Shown here piece after piece: positions 1 through 8,087 of a stretch of 37,922 nucleotides of DNA (its first letter is position 1; every line of letters starts with the position of its first letter). A program made the translations under genes and the position numbers. The DNA lies in assembly GCF_036662795.1 (NCBI RefSeq), contig NZ_JBAFWZ010000030.1:1-37922 (forward strand), read 5' to 3'. Below the pieces are notes generated by a model. The model saw only the letters and a list, made by a program, of their open reading frames with translations. It searched no databases and was not told the origin of the DNA. This stretch comes from Lysinibacillus_B sp036662795. GTDB lineage: Bacteria > Bacillota > Bacilli > Bacillales_A > Planococcaceae.

Positions 1-307
1 ATGCCTTTATGTATTTCGTAATAAAATGATTAAAGGATTCGTCATCTGTCTGTGGGTATTGGATGGCGAAAGGTGCAATTTCGTCGTTAGAAGTATCCGA
101 AATAATCCTTATGCTAGGAAAGGGTGATTCTAACTTTGTCTTATTGGATAATATTTCTACGGACTCAGCCCGATTCTCCTTTTCTTTGAAATTTACATCG
201 CTATCGTGTATTGCTAAAATTACAATCATCGCCATTAATGATAAAATTGCTGCTACTAAAAAGATATCGATCCAAGTTCCTCTTCTCTTTTTCTGTAGTT
301 TTCCCAT
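1..307 (-). CDS. Membrane-anchored protein, N-terminal part only (possible polysaccharide deacetylase)
   Basis: An open frame runs from an ATG at 307 to the left edge with no stop, giving 102 codons. A Shine-Dalgarno AAAGGGG lies about ten bases before the ATG. The product starts with a basic cytoplasmic tail (MGKLQKKRRG), followed by one hydrophobic segment at about residues 14-33, then a charged extracellular part. Near the edge, FAIQYPQTDDESFNHFI resembles the opening of the small domain (RsiV/DUF4163-like) that precedes the catalytic domain in some secreted peptidoglycan deacetylases such as PgdA and PdaC. That resemblance is from memory and the catalytic part is outside the window, so the function is only a suggestion. 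In B. subtilis the gene beyond rpsD is tyrS, so this neighbour differs. The frame, start and membrane anchor are well supported. Confidence 0.6.
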   Translation of the reverse strand, partial: MGKLQKKRRGTWIDIFLVAAILSLMAMIVILAIHDSDVNFKEKENRAESVEILSNKTKLESPFPSIRIISDTSNDEIAPFAIQYPQTDDESFNHFITKYIKA

Positions 308-741
308 GCTTTTTGCGCCCCTTTCGATGATAATCTCTTCGCAAGAGAAGTATTGTACTGTATTAAGCTAGCTCAAAAGCATATAGAGCTCATGATATGA
401 GAGGATAAAACCTGTTTATCAAATCCCGTTAATACTAATTAACTATATATAGAACCTATTTGTTCTATAGTTCCTGAGGTAGAAGTGGTATCTATATTTA
501 TTGACGTTGTAGGTATATAAAATAGTTGAAGCTTTAAAAAAAGATTTTCTTCGTATTTAAGGAGATGATAAAAAAGACTAAAGCAAATTGCCTCAATCTG
601 ACATAACGTATCTATTTATTCACGCACTCTCTCTAGTTTAGTTCCTTCTTTATGGATAAAGGCAAAAGAAAAAAGCCTCGGAATCCTTGAATTAACAAGG
701 TTTCTAAGGCTTTTCTTGTTGCTAAATGCAACCAAGTTTTA
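308..741. other. Intergenic region without a gene
   Basis: This AT-rich stretch lies between the minus-strand gene at the left edge and rpsD. It holds the rpsD terminator (671-714) and a hairpin at 448-469 with arms TATAGAAC and GTTCTATA around a six-base loop. The outer bases AACTATA (441-447) and TATAGTT (466-472) can also pair. The hairpin has no T-run, so it is not a terminator and could be an operator for the left-edge gene. I found no convincing sigma-A promoter or open frame. Confidence 0.5.
671..714 (-). terminator. Rho-independent terminator of rpsD
   Basis: Read on the minus strand, an imperfect stem (AAAAGCCTTAG, AACCTTG / CAAGG, CGAGGCTTTT) closes on a short AT loop and runs into a T-rich tail. 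It lies about 30 bases after the rpsD stop codon. Confidence 0.85.
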
Positions 742-1344
742 TTAACGAGAGTAGAACTCTACGATTAATTGTTCGTTGATTTCAGCAGAAAGCTCTGAAC
801 GCTCTGGTAAACGTACGAAAGTACCTACTTTGTTGTCTGCATCAAATGAAAGGTATTCAGGTACGAAGTTGTTTACTTCGATTGCTTCAGATACAACTGA
901 AAGGTTTTGAGATTTTTCACGAAGAGAAATCGTTTGACCTGGTTTTACTGAATAAGATGGGATATCAACGCGTTTACCATCAACTAAAACGTGACCGTGG
1001 TTAACTAATTGACGAGCTGCACGACGAGTGCGAGCTAAACCTAAACGGTAAACTAAGTTGTCAAGGCGAGTTTCAAGAAGAATCATGAAGTTTTCACCGT
1101 GTAGACCTTGTAATTTACCAGCTTTGTTGTAAAGGTTTTTGAATTGACGTTCAGTCATACCATACATGTGGCGAAGCTTTTGCTTCTCTTGTAATTGAAG
1201 ACCGTATTCTGATAATTTCTTACGTTGGTTTGGACCGTGTTGGCCTGGTGCGTAAGGGCGTTTTTCGATTTCTTTACCTGTGCCGCTTAGAGAAATACCA
1301 AGACGACGAGAAAGTTTCCAAGATGGACCTGTATAACGAGACAT
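742..1344 (-). CDS. rpsD: 30S ribosomal protein S4
   Basis: This is the primary 16S rRNA-binding protein S4, which nucleates assembly of the 30S body and contributes to decoding accuracy. The product is 200 residues, the usual Bacillus length. The N-terminal S4 domain starts MSRYTGPSWKLSRRLG. The S4 RNA-binding (alpha-L) domain is visible as RLDNLVYRLGLA...RQLVNHGHVLVDGKRV at about residues 92-125. The zinc-ligand cysteines found in some S4 proteins are absent, as in B. subtilis. A strong AAAGGAGG lies before the ATG. The gene is monocistronic, with a long upstream leader on the minus strand and its own terminator. B. subtilis S4 represses its own synthesis by binding the rpsD leader, and the leader here could do the same. 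Codon use is strongly biased, as expected for a ribosomal protein. Confidence 0.98.
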   Translation of the reverse strand: MSRYTGPSWKLSRRLGISLSGTGKEIEKRPYAPGQHGPNQRKKLSEYGLQLQEKQKLRHMYGMTERQFKNLYNKAGKLQGLHGENFMILLETRLDNLVYRLGLARTRRAARQLVNHGHVLVDGKRVDIPSYSVKPGQTISLREKSQNLSVVSEAIEVNNFVPEYLSFDADNKVGTFVRLPERSELSAEINEQLIVEFYSR

Positions 1345-1365
1345 ATTGTGTCTCCTCCTTTAAAT

Positions 1366-1480
1366 TTGGTTTTTTTGTAGTATAAAACAAAAACCAGTCG
1401 TACCCAGACTCACATGCATTTTATTTTCATGTATGTTCGCCCTTGCAGCCGTAGGGTTACTAATACCCCTTTCAAAATCG
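1366..1480 (-). ncRNA. Candidate S4-binding autoregulatory leader of rpsD
   Basis: On the minus strand the rpsD leader carries GC-rich pairing segments unlike its AT-rich surroundings: GGGGTATTAGTAACCC, CCCTACGGCTGCAAGGG, the stem ACATG/CATGT, and CTGGGTACGACTGG. The GGGT/ACCC pairings can form in more than one way, compatible with a pseudoknot. In B. subtilis the rpsD leader is a known S4 target that blocks translation. The match here rests on position and folding potential, not on an alignment. Confidence 0.45.
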
Positions 1481-1680
1481 AATGAAGGAACAAAATACAA
1501 TATAAGTTCATACAACTGCTGCGTTTATTTTACACAAAGACCATTGTAGCTTTTTTTAAAAAGACAGTCAAGAAAGAAGTGCTTTATATTTAGTATAGGA
1601 GTATGTTCAAGATTAAAATATCAAAATGAATGTTTGAGCTGGAGGTGGTGTACTGATTTTATAGACAAGAATTATAAGAC

Positions 1681-1710
1681 TTGTTTTAGAAAAAAAAACC
1701 ATAATACAAT
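1681..1710 (+). promoter_or_regulatory. Candidate sigma-A promoter of dgcP
   Basis: TTGTTT (1681-1686) and TACAAT (1705-1710) are separated by 18 bases. This would give a leader of about 75 bases before the dgcP ATG. Confidence 0.45.
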
Positions 1711-1790
1711 AGTCAAATAGACATAAAGAGTGTATACTTAAATATAAGTTAATAGTATTGATTCGTTAAGTTGAAAGAAAAGGTGATTTA

Positions 1791-3662
1791 ATGAATGAAC
1801 ATCAGCGGATAATAACGAATATTAAATCTGACATATTGAATCTCTGCGTTAATTTAGAGGATTCAAGTAGCTTTAATGAGTATTTTAATTCATTTTTACA
1901 TTCTTTGCAGCAGCATTTTGATATTACGAAAAGCTGTTTTTTAGTATACGAACTGGACATTTTAAAACCGTTAATGACTGATGTTGCACAGCGTAATTTT
2001 ACAGGGATTCCTTGGTCACTTGTTGAAACTTATTTTGCTGCTGAAAAAGTGGTTGATGTGCCATATTTTTTAAATGAGAAGCAAGAGTTTAAAGACATGA
2101 CGCATATGATGTTAGTTCGAGTAGGAAAAAAGTCTCCTGCAGGGATTTTATTGTTTCAACAAACTAACAAATGGCTAGATTTTTCGAAGTCTGAATATAC
2201 AGAGGATTTAGTGGATGTCTTTTCTAAGGCAAGTACCCTAATGATGGAAAATCAGGAAGTACGTTTAAATGATAGTCAATATCGTAAACTTTATAATATG
2301 ACTGAATTATTTCATTCAACAATGGATATTGATCTTATTTTACAAAATGTATTGTTCACCATTCGAGAAAACTTCCCTGATTTAGATGTTGAGCTTATTT
2401 TATCCAATGATCAGGATCGTCAAACGACAATTGATATAAAACCATTTGATTATTTGTCGGAGCGCCCATCTACAATCGAGGCATTTGTTTCAGGAGACAT
2501 AACGACTGAATTAGCTGCAGACCTTGACCGTCATTTACTCAATGCACCAATTAAAGGCAGACAAGCGATTTATGGTATTTTACAAGTAAGTGCACCTAAG
2601 ACATTTACTTTCACATCAACACAAAAGGAATTTATTCGAATGCTGGCGCAGGCTTCAGGGAATGCGCTAGAAAATGCAAAACTATATCATCAATCACATA
2701 GACTAATTAGTGATTTACAGCTAATTAATGAAACATCGCATCGCTTAAATATGAAGTTAAACATTGATGAAATGCTGTTATTCTTACAAAAACAGCTTAT
2801 GAAATCTTTTCAGCCGATGGAAATGTGCTTTGTGTTTAAAGTAGAAGATTATTATAAGCTAACAGATTCGAGCACAGAACTATTTAAAACATTAGATGGC
2901 CGTATCTATATTGATCACGTTCAAAAGCATTTTGAACATACACAGGACTCTCTCTTTATCGCAGATTTTAGTAGATTGTTGGCAGAAGATGTTAAATATA
3001 AATCTATGATGGCTATACCAATGATTGTTGAGGAAAGCATAAATGGATTTAGTATTGTTCTTCATCGTGACCCGTATTTCTTCTCGTTTGATAGCTTTAA
3101 GCTCATGCAATCTCTAATTCAACATTCATCGCTTGCTATTTCTAACTCGATCCTTCGCAATCGATTACAGGATATGGTTGATCGTGATCATCTAACAAAG
3201 CTATTTGCAAGAAGTTATTTAGACAGTTTTGTAGAAAAATCATTGCAAAATGATGATTCAGGTATGTTTATGCTTATGGATATTGATAATTTTAAACGAG
3301 TAAACGATACTTATGGTCATCAGGTAGGGGATGAGGTATTAGTTCAGATTGGAGCTCAGTTACAAGGGTCCATTGGTACTAGAGGAATTTGTGCACGGTG
3401 GGGTGGAGAAGAGCTAGCCGTTTATATACCAAATATATTAGATAATGAAGCGTATAAGATTGCAGGACAAATTGTTAGTGATATTCCGAAAGTAACTAAT
3501 CCGAAGGTAACGATATCCGCTGGGTTAATTACATGGCATAGAGCACAGCGCCCAGAATTCCAAACAGTCTTTTTACATGCTGATACTGCACTGTATAATG
3601 CTAAAAACAACGGTAAAAACCAAGTATGTATGTTTGATGAAAGCATGCAGCTACAACCATGA
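1791..3662 (+). CDS. dgcP: GAF-domain diguanylate cyclase (GGDEF)
   Basis: This enzyme makes the second messenger cyclic di-GMP from two GTP. The product is 623 residues with no membrane segment, so it is cytosolic. The first two thirds carry GAF-like sensor regions (about residues 15-155 and 165-455). The GGDEF domain runs from about 463 to the end, with the metal/GTP motif MDIDNFKRVNDTYGHQVGDE (D497 region) and the signature RWGGEEL at 536-542. The signature reads GGEEL rather than GG(D/E)EF. The product-inhibition site RxxD expected five residues upstream is not there (GTRG instead), so feedback inhibition is probably absent. B. subtilis DgcP (YtrP) occupies the same position between rpsD and the methionine sulfoxide reductase gene, which supports orthology. 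The start follows AAAGGTGA. A strong hairpin begins just after the stop. Confidence 0.88.
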   Translation: MNEHQRIITNIKSDILNLCVNLEDSSSFNEYFNSFLHSLQQHFDITKSCFLVYELDILKPLMTDVAQRNFTGIPWSLVETYFAAEKVVDVPYFLNEKQEFKDMTHMMLVRVGKKSPAGILLFQQTNKWLDFSKSEYTEDLVDVFSKASTLMMENQEVRLNDSQYRKLYNMTELFHSTMDIDLILQNVLFTIRENFPDLDVELILSNDQDRQTTIDIKPFDYLSERPSTIEAFVSGDITTELAADLDRHLLNAPIKGRQAIYGILQVSAPKTFTFTSTQKEFIRMLAQASGNALENAKLYHQSHRLISDLQLINETSHRLNMKLNIDEMLLFLQKQLMKSFQPMEMCFVFKVEDYYKLTDSSTELFKTLDGRIYIDHVQKHFEHTQDSLFIADFSRLLAEDVKYKSMMAIPMIVEESINGFSIVLHRDPYFFSFDSFKLMQSLIQHSSLAISNSILRNRLQDMVDRDHLTKLFARSYLDSFVEKSLQNDDSGMFMLMDIDNFKRVNDTYGHQVGDEVLVQIGAQLQGSIGTRGICARWGGEELAVYIPNILDNEAYKIAGQIVSDIPKVTNPKVTISAGLITWHRAQRPEFQTVFLHADTALYNAKNNGKNQVCMFDESMQLQP

Positions 3663-3663
3663 A

Positions 3664-3696
3664 AGGGCTTGTCTCGAAAAAATTGAGACAAGCCCT
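3664..3696. terminator. Bidirectional hairpin between dgcP and msrC
   Basis: A perfect 12-bp stem, AGGGCTTGTCTC / GAGACAAGCCCT, has a 9-base AT loop. It starts two bases after the dgcP stop and lies 17 bases beyond the end of convergent msrC. T-runs are short on both sides, so termination may be partial. Confidence 0.75.
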
Positions 3697-3712
3697 AATT
3701 TAGGGTGTGTAT

Positions 3713-4192
3713 CTAAATATATTGCAATAGAGTTTCCGAAAATTGCTCAAGACCTAGACGATCCTCAAGAGAGAAGCGATTTTTTAAGGGACTATCAATA
3801 TCAAGTACACCGACCACCATCCCGTCCTTAATTAATGGAATGACAATTTCTGAATTAGAAGCCGAATCACAGGCAATATGACCAGGGAAAGCGTGAACAT
3901 CTTCAACGACAATCGTTTCCTTCTTTGCAGCTGCTACTCCGCAAACTCCACGACCAAGAGGGATACGGAAACATGCAGGTAAGCCTTGAAATGGTCCAAG
4001 TACGAGCTCACTATTTTTCATTAAATAAAAGCCGACCCAGTTTATATCTGTTAAAAATTGATTTAATAATGCTGAAGCATTACTATAATTTGCAATAGCA
4101 TCACTTTCTCCTTGTAGTAATGCATCGAGTTGCTTTGCTAAAACATTGTATTGCTCACTAATAGAGCCTTCGTAGTTAATTTTTGAAAACAT
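3713..4192 (-). CDS. msrC: Free methionine-(R)-sulfoxide reductase (GAF family)
   Basis: This enzyme reduces free methionine-R-sulfoxide back to methionine using thioredoxin, and is part of cytosolic oxidative damage repair. The product is 159 residues, a single GAF domain of the fRMsr family. The three cysteines are at 74, 84 and 108. Their spacing (10 and 24) matches the catalytic and resolving cysteines of E. coli fRMsr (84, 94, 118). The signature blocks NWVGFYL and LGRGVCGVAA are present. The B. subtilis equivalent is ytsP, in the same place. Its stop faces dgcP across a shared hairpin. The hisJ stop-to-start gap is 27 bases on the same strand, so hisJ and msrC are probably one transcript. 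Confidence 0.93.
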   Translation of the reverse strand: MFSKINYEGSISEQYNVLAKQLDALLQGESDAIANYSNASALLNQFLTDINWVGFYLMKNSELVLGPFQGLPACFRIPLGRGVCGVAAAKKETIVVEDVHAFPGHIACDSASNSEIVIPLIKDGMVVGVLDIDSPLKNRFSLEDRLGLEQFSETLLQYI

Positions 4193-4219
4193 AAATGTGC
4201 CTCCGTTTAAAAATGGATA

Positions 4220-5011
4220 TTATGGGAATAGAATATTGTAATGCTGGTGCAAATCCCTTGCTGTATGAGCATCAGAGCCAAAAACAAATGGCAAGCCAAT
4301 AGATTTTGCATAGTCTATTAAATGAAAAGGAGGATAAGGCTCCTTACACAGTGGTTTACTTAGCCCAGCGCTATTTAAATCAAGTTCATAATTTCGTTCC
4401 TTCATCAGCTGAAATATGGATTGAATTACTCTATCATCATGGATTGATTCATTGTGCGCATGTTGGAATTTATGTACTAATGTTGGATGACCAATTCGCT
4501 TAGGTTTATATGGACCTAAATCGGCTAATATTGAATCTTGCACCGTTTTATAATATAAGTCATACAGAATATTTATGCCACCAACCTTATTAGCGAAATC
4601 TAAATAAACATCTTCTGAAAAATCGATGCAGCAATATTCGGTTCCCCATTGTAAAAAATGTACGGATAAAATGGCATCGTCTAAGAGAGGACCAACTTCA
4701 TTTAAAAATTCCTTTGTTTGTTGTTCAAAACCACTTATATAATCAATTTCTAAACCGATATTAATGTTAATTTGATTTTTATATTGTAATTTTAATGTGT
4801 TTAATTGTTCGAAATACGGTTGTAACAACTTTTGGTCCATTCCGCTATCTTTATCAGGTGTAGGATCGTCAAAAGAAGGTGGAAGTGGTGCATGTTCTGT
4901 AAATGAAATATGAGTAAAATTATTTTGTATTGCTTTTTCTATATACTGTTCAAAGAGATCTATTGAACCGTGTGGGCAAAGGGGTGTATGGATATGTCCA
5001 TCTATTTTCAT
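4220..5011 (-). CDS. hisJ: Histidinol-phosphatase, PHP family
   Basis: This enzyme removes phosphate from L-histidinol phosphate, the penultimate step of histidine synthesis. The 263-residue product is a PHP-fold metalloenzyme. The metal ligand motif HIH is at residues 6-8, with a TEH motif at 38-40, an internal GLEIDY, LSVHF, and a C-terminal GSDAH. The length agrees with B. subtilis HisJ (YtvP), which also lies next to ezrA, divergently transcribed. The start has a moderate AGGAGG spaced about 7 bases upstream. No other his gene is nearby, as in B. subtilis, so the gene sits apart from the main his operon. It appears to lead a two-gene minus-strand unit with msrC. Confidence 0.9.
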   Translation of the reverse strand: MKIDGHIHTPLCPHGSIDLFEQYIEKAIQNNFTHISFTEHAPLPPSFDDPTPDKDSGMDQKLLQPYFEQLNTLKLQYKNQININIGLEIDYISGFEQQTKEFLNEVGPLLDDAILSVHFLQWGTEYCCIDFSEDVYLDFANKVGGINILYDLYYKTVQDSILADLGPYKPKRIGHPTLVHKFQHAHNESIHDDRVIQSIFQLMKERNYELDLNSAGLSKPLCKEPYPPFHLIDYAKSIGLPFVFGSDAHTARDLHQHYNILFP

Positions 5012-5066
5012 AACATAGCTCCTCCTAATAATTACGAAATTATTTTAAACAAATTTAGTTAAAACA

Positions 5067-5075
5067 TGGTATTAT
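5067..5075 (+). promoter_or_regulatory. Candidate extended -10 promoter of ezrA
   Basis: TGGTATTAT is an extended -10 (TG, one base, TATTAT). It lies 45 bases before the ezrA start in the divergent hisJ-ezrA gap. No good -35 is visible. Confidence 0.4.
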
Positions 5076-5119
5076 AGATACATTAGCCAATTCAGATATT
5101 TTGGAATAGGGGGCTTACA

Positions 5120-6829
5120 ATGAAGTATATCATCATTGTCGTAGTCGTACTATTAGCATTATTAATTGTTGGTCTAGTTATTAGACGAAAACACAATGCA
5201 GAAATAGCACGACTTGAAAAGGAAAAATTGCAAATTCAGCATTATCCAATATATGAAGAACTAGCAAAAGTGAAAGCATTAAATATGAACGGACAAACTG
5301 AGGAGCTTTTTGAAAACTGGCGCAACGCTTGGATGGAAGTTTCTGATGTACATATAATTAAAATTGATTCCATGCTATTCGATGCGGAAGAATATATCGA
5401 CCGCTTTAAATTTAAAAAGGCTACACAAATCGAAAAAGAAATTGAAGAAAAGTTAGCCTTGTGTGAAAAAACACGTTTGAAAGTATTAAATGAGTTAGAA
5501 GAACTGATAGGTAGTGAAGAAAAGAACCGAATTGAAATGGAGCAGTTAAAGGAATATCATCGTTCTGCCCGAAAAACGATATTGGCTCATCAGCATTCAT
5601 TTGGACCAGCACTAGCACAATTAGAGAAACGATTAGAGCAATTTACCCCGAAATTCGAAGAGTTTGATCAACTTACTATTGAGGGGAATTACCTACAGGC
5701 ACGTGAAACAGTGCTATCGTTGAATGCTGAAGCACAGCTGATTTTTACGTTACTTAGCGATATACCTTCTTTATTATCTGAAATTCAGACGAAAATTCCT
5801 ACCGCTATTCATGAACTTCGAAATGGTCAACGTGAGATGGAGGAGCAATCGTATTACTTGTCTCATTTAGAGTTAACGGATTATTTAGAAGGGCTAGAAA
5901 AAGAGTTAGATGAATTGAAGCTTGCGATTGCAGAGTTAGATATATCAGCCGTAAAGCCACGTATTGATGAGATTAATGACGAAATTGATAATTACTATGA
6001 TTTACTTGAAAAAGAAGTAATTGCGAAGAAATATGTCGATCGACATTGCTCGCCTATCCACGATACGTTAGAACAGGTTGTTCGTTTGACGCGAGAGGTA
6101 AACAACGAGGCAGCGTATGTTCAGCATAGCTATCGACTACCTGAAAATGAAGCAGAAATTCCAAAAAACTGTTTAAAAGAACTAGAAGTAATCGAAAAGA
6201 GATATGAATTGTTAGCCGATCGTGTAAACGAAGAAAAATCTGCCTATTCAAGTCTCCAAGAAGAGCTACTACAAATTAGTGAAGAAATAGAACGTATTAG
6301 TGAGGAGCAGGAAAGCTTCTCAAATCGATTAAAAAATTTACGAATTGATGAAAATAAAGCACGTCGTGAGCTTGATTCCTTACGTAAATTATTACAAGAT
6401 ACGGATCGTATGCTTGCGAAGGCCAATATTCCAGGAATTCCAGAAGAAATGGATGCCCGCTTAGAGGAAGCTGACGAACAATTATTTATCGTCATGCAAA
6501 GCTTACAGGAAATCCCACTCAATATGGAATTTGTACATCAAAATTTAACGAGTGCTAAAAAATGCATCGAGGATGTTAAAGCACATGCGGAGGAAATGAT
6601 TGAAAATGTAATGCTTATTGAGCGAATTATTCAATATGGAAACCGTTACCGTGCTACAAATTCAGGTCTACACGCTAAACTACTTGAGGCAGAAGATGCT
6701 TTTCATCAATATCGTTATATAAAGGCATTAGAAGATGCAGCTGCAGCAGTCGAATCTGTTGAACCTGGGGCAATAAAACGTATTGAACAATTAGTTCAGG
6801 ACGAATTTATGATAAAAATGCAAACATAA
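5120..6829 (+). CDS. ezrA: Septation ring formation regulator EzrA
   Basis: EzrA is a membrane-anchored regulator of the FtsZ ring. It restrains extra Z rings at the poles and helps coordinate wall synthesis at midcell. The 569-residue product has a short N-terminal membrane segment (about residues 3-22, very rich in I, V and L) with the N-terminus outside. A long cytoplasmic spectrin-like series of heptad-rich helices follows, rich in E, K, L and Q. The conserved C-terminal QNR patch is visible as QYGNRYR at 505-511. Its length is close to the B. subtilis protein (562). The start has a GGGGG Shine-Dalgarno 9 bases upstream. The gene is monocistronic: it has its own candidate promoter and is followed by a strong terminator. 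Confidence 0.96.
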   Translation: MKYIIIVVVVLLALLIVGLVIRRKHNAEIARLEKEKLQIQHYPIYEELAKVKALNMNGQTEELFENWRNAWMEVSDVHIIKIDSMLFDAEEYIDRFKFKKATQIEKEIEEKLALCEKTRLKVLNELEELIGSEEKNRIEMEQLKEYHRSARKTILAHQHSFGPALAQLEKRLEQFTPKFEEFDQLTIEGNYLQARETVLSLNAEAQLIFTLLSDIPSLLSEIQTKIPTAIHELRNGQREMEEQSYYLSHLELTDYLEGLEKELDELKLAIAELDISAVKPRIDEINDEIDNYYDLLEKEVIAKKYVDRHCSPIHDTLEQVVRLTREVNNEAAYVQHSYRLPENEAEIPKNCLKELEVIEKRYELLADRVNEEKSAYSSLQEELLQISEEIERISEEQESFSNRLKNLRIDENKARRELDSLRKLLQDTDRMLAKANIPGIPEEMDARLEEADEQLFIVMQSLQEIPLNMEFVHQNLTSAKKCIEDVKAHAEEMIENVMLIERIIQYGNRYRATNSGLHAKLLEAEDAFHQYRYIKALEDAAAAVESVEPGAIKRIEQLVQDEFMIKMQT

Positions 6830-6874
6830 CTATTCTATCATTAATCGTTTAGCGCTATAATAAATGCATTGTTT

Positions 6875-6910
6875 AACCACCACACTTCAAACGTGTAGGT
6901 GGTTTTATTT
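6875..6910 (+). terminator. Terminator of ezrA
   Basis: The stem AACCACC...CAC / GTG...GGTGGTT has a 7-base loop and is followed by a T-rich tail. It lies 45 bases after the ezrA stop and before the cysteine desulfurase gene. Confidence 0.85.
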
Positions 6911-6941
6911 TGACGAATGGAATAAAAGAAGGTAGGATAAC

Positions 6942-8087
6942 ATGATTTACTTAGATAATAGTGCTACGACAAAGCCGTATAAGGAAGTACTAGACACATT
7001 TGTGCAAGTGAGTGAACGGTACTTTGCCAATCCAGCATCGATACATGAAGCGGGTGTAACGGCTAATAATTTATTAATGAGAGCACGAGAGCAAATCGCT
7101 CAAATCTTAAAAACGGAAGCAAAGGAAGTACTTTTTACAGCCGGCGGTACAGAGTCAAATAATTTTGCGATTTTTGGAACTGTAAAAGTAAATGCACATA
7201 GAGGAAAGCATATACTAACGACAGCCATTGAGCACCCTTCTGTAATAGAGGCAGTCAAACAATTGGCGAAGGATGGGTATGAGGTCGATTATTTACGAGT
7301 AGATAAGAATGGTGTCGTTTCATTAGATGAGCTCCGAAAAAAACTACGTAGAGATACAATTTTAGTGAGTATTATGCACGTTAATAATGAAATGGGAGCC
7401 ATTCAACCAATTGAACAAGCTGCCAAAATAATTCATGAAAATAGTCGGGCTATTTTTCATGTAGATGCGGTGCAAAGCTTTGGTAAGCTTCCGATTACTT
7501 TTAGTGGTGAGGAGGGGCCAGATATTATTTCTATTTCAGGTCATAAAATTCACGCACTAAAAGGATCCGGTGTTATTGCTTTTCGAAAATCATTAGCGAT
7601 CGAACCTTTCATTGTAGGTGGTGGTCAAGAGTTTGGCTTGCGAAGTGGTACTGTTGCTGTTCCACAAGCGGTAGCGTTGGCAAAAGCAGCACGTCTTGCA
7701 GTAGAAAGTATGGATGAAGCGTTTGCTCGTTATACGAAATGGGCAAAAGATTTACATTCATTTTTACAGGGATTTGGCTCAGATATTCGTATTTTATCTA
7801 CCGAATCTGGGGCGCCGTATATATTATCGTTCAGTATACGTGGATTAAAAGGCGAAATTTTGATCAATGCATTACAAAAGCAAGGAATCATAGTTTCAAC
7901 ATCAAGTGCTTGCTCATCCAAGCAAACGAAGACAAGTCATGTTGTTGAAGCGCTGAATATTGAAAGCGAATTTAAAAAAGGCGTACTTCGTGTTAGCTTT
8001 GGAGCATTAACAGCAGAGCAGGATATTGCAACATTTAAAGAAGTATTTGGACAAGTAATGAAAGAGTTAAAAGGAGATATAGTATGA
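6942..8087 (+). CDS. Cysteine desulfurase (NifS/IscS-like) feeding ThiI
   Basis: This PLP enzyme removes sulfur from cysteine as an enzyme-bound persulfide and passes it to an acceptor. The product is 381 residues. The Schiff-base lysine is K202 in SISGHK. H98 stacks on the cofactor, D175 is in FHVDAVQ, and the persulfide cysteine is C324 in STSSACSSK. The short active-site segment and the neighbourhood point to the B. subtilis nifZ (ytbJ-adjacent) type, which is dedicated to ThiI and tRNA 4-thiouridine. The last four bases overlap the start of thiI, so the two are translationally coupled. A Shine-Dalgarno AAGGTAGGA precedes the ATG. I leave the symbol blank because nifZ, nifS and iscS are used inconsistently for this family. 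Confidence 0.92.
   Translation: MIYLDNSATTKPYKEVLDTFVQVSERYFANPASIHEAGVTANNLLMRAREQIAQILKTEAKEVLFTAGGTESNNFAIFGTVKVNAHRGKHILTTAIEHPSVIEAVKQLAKDGYEVDYLRVDKNGVVSLDELRKKLRRDTILVSIMHVNNEMGAIQPIEQAAKIIHENSRAIFHVDAVQSFGKLPITFSGEEGPDIISISGHKIHALKGSGVIAFRKSLAIEPFIVGGGQEFGLRSGTVAVPQAVALAKAARLAVESMDEAFARYTKWAKDLHSFLQGFGSDIRILSTESGAPYILSFSIRGLKGEILINALQKQGIIVSTSSACSSKQTKTSHVVEALNIESEFKKGVLRVSFGALTAEQDIATFKEVFGQVMKELKGDIV

Larger units (their letters stand above)
1345..1790. other. Divergent intergenic region between rpsD and dgcP
   Basis: The rpsD-proximal half holds the candidate S4 leader (about 1366-1480). The other half holds the candidate dgcP promoter (1681-1710). I see no open reading frame with a ribosome binding site here. 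Confidence 0.5.

Noticed and set aside
63..371. Plus-strand frame of 102 codons at the left edge
   Set aside because: It is the mirror of the minus-strand gene starting at 307, which has a binding site, a membrane anchor and sensible composition. The plus frame has none.
561..602. Small frame after AAGGAG (ATGATAAAAAAG...)
   Set aside because: The ATG directly touches the purine run, so spacing is too short. It has only about a dozen codons and no conservation evidence.
6856..6861. A perfect TATAAT just before the ezrA terminator
   Set aside because: No acceptable -35 at 16-18 bases, and a transcript starting there would hit the ezrA terminator within a few bases. Probably chance in AT-rich sequence.
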